6,272 nucleotides of DNA from an archaeon (GTDB taxonomy: Archaea; Methanobacteriota; Methanobacteria; Methanobacteriales; Methanobacteriaceae): NCBI GenBank assembly GCA_024409145.1, contig JAKSUF010000088.1:1-6272 (forward strand). Reading direction: 5' to 3'. Below the pieces are notes generated by a model. It made no database searches, had not been told where the DNA came from, and worked only from the letters and a program-made list of their open reading frames with translations. Numbering within the stretch: the first letter of the stretch is position 1; each line of letters begins with the position of its first letter. The position numbers and the translations under genes are program-made. Below, piece after piece: positions 6,037 to 6,272 of this stretch.

Positions 6037-6219
6037 ATGAAATGTAGAATGTGCGGATATGAATTTAACGAAAATCAACAATCCCCTTGTAAAAGATGTG
6101 GAAAATGTAAAAACACTATAGTACATTGCCCAAATTGTGGTTATGGTAATGATCCAAGATATGAAAGTGATTTTAAATTTATAACTTTATTAAAAAATAA
6201 GATAAAAAATAGTTCATGA
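6037..6219 (+). CDS. Small Cys-rich zinc-ribbon protein of the feo operon
   Basis: The 60-residue product has seven cysteines: C3-x2-C6-G, C18-x2-C21-G-x-C24 and C31-P-N-C34-G. The CxxCG and CPNCGYGN knuckles are typical of zinc ribbons; the CPNCGY ending and MCGYEF beginning resemble the small proteins often found beside feoAB in archaea and anaerobic bacteria. These are of unknown function. The first 35 residues would form the metal-binding fold; the tail (36-60) is basic and hydrophobic. C24 is an extra cysteine beyond three simple pairs. A strong GAGGG site (6026-6030) lies 6 nt before the ATG. It follows feoB by 81 bp, so it is probably the third gene of the operon. A role as FeoB partner or iron sensor is a guess. 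Confidence 0.85.
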   Translation: MKCRMCGYEFNENQQSPCKRCGKCKNTIVHCPNCGYGNDPRYESDFKFITLLKNKIKNSS

Positions 6220-6272
6220 TTTTAAAAAAAATAAGATAAAATAAAATATACTAAGATAAAATTAAAATTTAA

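Overview
The window is very AT-rich and reads as a methanogenic archaeon of the Methanobacteriales, most like Methanobrevibacter or Methanosphaera. This is inferred from base composition, AGA/ATA/TTA-rich codon use, TATA boxes of the archaeal TTTATATA type, tRNAs without an encoded CCA, GGAG/GTGA-type ribosome sites, and protein families common in that order. No species call is possible from the sequence alone.

Layout. The left edge (1-144) holds the open C-terminal end of an unrecognised plus-strand protein. Two minus-strand tRNA genes follow, tRNA-Leu(UAA) then tRNA-Thr(GGU) in transcription order, 28 nt apart. They probably share one promoter near 474-488 and end at a T-run at 251-256. A 438-bp divergent spacer carries two tracts of 9-bp tandem repeats. 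It precedes a plus-strand cluster of three genes: a small 2x[4Fe-4S] ferredoxin-like protein (879-1094), a single-pass membrane protein resembling DUF4330 (1122-1901), and a polytopic putative oligosaccharide-repeat-unit/O-antigen polymerase (1972-3261). The cluster suggests cell-envelope polymer assembly, with an unexplained redox protein attached.

After a 421-bp spacer comes a ferrous-iron uptake operon: feoA (3683-3922), feoB (3940-5955) and a Cys-rich zinc-ribbon protein (6037-6219). The spacer holds an archaeal TATA box (3388-3396) and three copies of a palindrome of the form TTTAGG-N4-CCTAAA. One lies against the BRE/TATA, one at the predicted transcription start, and one just before the feoA ribosome site. 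This is the expected layout for repression by a metal-dependent DtxR/MntR/IdeR-type regulator encoded elsewhere.

The most interesting points are the three-site operator arrangement with a long feo leader; the FeoB G-domain, whose guanine-recognition motifs are changed (G4 NMNR instead of NxxD, G5 also atypical); a perfect 24-bp palindrome across the feoB stop codon; the feo-linked zinc-ribbon protein; and the ferredoxin/DUF4330/polymerase gene set. I see no CRISPR array, intact mobile element or phage genes.
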